DNA of 64,000 nucleotides. Source: Bacteroidaceae bacterium. GTDB lineage: Bacteria > Bacteroidota > Bacteroidia > Bacteroidales > Bacteroidaceae. Each line of letters begins with the position of its first letter. Position 1 is the stretch's first letter. The position numbers and the translations under genes are program-made. Below the pieces are notes generated by a model. It ran no database searches. It was not told the DNA's origin and saw only the letters and a program-made list of their open reading frames with translations. The stretch spans positions 59,902-123,901 of the forward strand of contig JAGBPB010000033.1 of the NCBI GenBank assembly GCA_017633615.1, read 5' to 3'. Below are positions 63,947 to 64,000 of this stretch, one piece after another.

Positions 63947-64000
63947 TGGTGCCACCGGGAATCGAACCAGGGACACAAGGATTTTCAGTCCTTTGCTCTA
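63947..64000 (-). tRNA. tRNA-Phe (anticodon GAA), 3' part, cut by the window edge
   Basis: On the minus strand the anticodon stem AAGGA/TCCTT holds loop CTGAAAA with anticodon GAA. The variable loop GTGTC, T arm CCTGG-TTCGATT-CCCGG, acceptor strand TGGCACC and discriminator A follow. CCA is not encoded. One T-stem pair is a U-C mismatch. The 5' half (D arm and acceptor 5' strand) is outside the window. Confidence 0.88.

Overview
The window is ordinary chromosomal DNA of a Bacteroidales bacterium, most likely a Prevotella-like gut or rumen glycan degrader. The evidence is the many promoters with the Bacteroidetes -7 box TAnnTTTG, two SusC/SusD pairs, lipoproteins with short lipoboxes, a type IX secretion C-terminal signal, and the gene order hemD-rnpA-yidD-tatD-tyrS. 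No phage, plasmid, CRISPR array or insertion sequence was seen. Assignments were made by reading the sequence and recalling families; no search was run.

Layout. (1) 1-14.2 kb is housekeeping: a partial secreted protein, RNase R, S15, BipA, a thioredoxin-fold lipoprotein, YifB, S-adenosylhomocysteinase, a LOG-type hydrolase, a DUF4271 protein, HemD, RnpA, YidD, TatD, TyrS, tRNA-Gln and a candidate small RNA. Between tatD and tyrS lies a 187-bp element with terminal inverted repeats that folds into a nested multi-hairpin structure. (2) 14.2-39.8 kb is a large polysaccharide utilization locus: cytoplasmic GH43, FAS1 lipoprotein, SusC, SusD, two more FAS1-type lipoproteins, a second SusC and SusD, a 1330-residue type IX cargo protein, and two exported GH43 enzymes. 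(3) 39.8-41.5 kb is a sigma factor, a short membrane protein and a CpxP-like periplasmic protein. (4) 41.7-46.8 kb on the minus strand carries a fourth FAS1 lipoprotein, a GH8 exo-oligoxylanase and xylulokinase. (5) 46.9-55.5 kb carries GH95, an outer-membrane barrel, DusB, GH51 and a U32 peptidase-family protein. (6) 55.5-61.2 kb carries an operon of exported esterase, GalE, a galacturonokinase-like GHMP kinase, a sugar nucleotidyltransferase and a GSCFA protein, then a HAD phosphatase. (7) 61.3-64 kb holds GH9 and the 3' part of a tRNA-Phe gene.

How it fits together. GH8 (reducing-end xylose release), three GH43, GH51, GH95, an esterase and xylulokinase point to substituted xylan or arabinoxylan. 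The SusCD pairs import oligosaccharides, exported enzymes trim side chains, cytoplasmic GH43 finishes, and XylB feeds xylulose to the pentose phosphate pathway. No SusR, hybrid two-component or AraC regulator lies in the window. The unusual feature is the set of FAS1 adhesion-type lipoproteins placed where surface glycan-binding proteins normally sit.

The strongest candidates for something new are the 187-bp TIR element, the double-SusCD/FAS1 locus, the activated-sugar cassette, and several palindromic intergenic elements, including a 40-bp perfect palindrome and a 30-bp alternating purine-pyrimidine tract.
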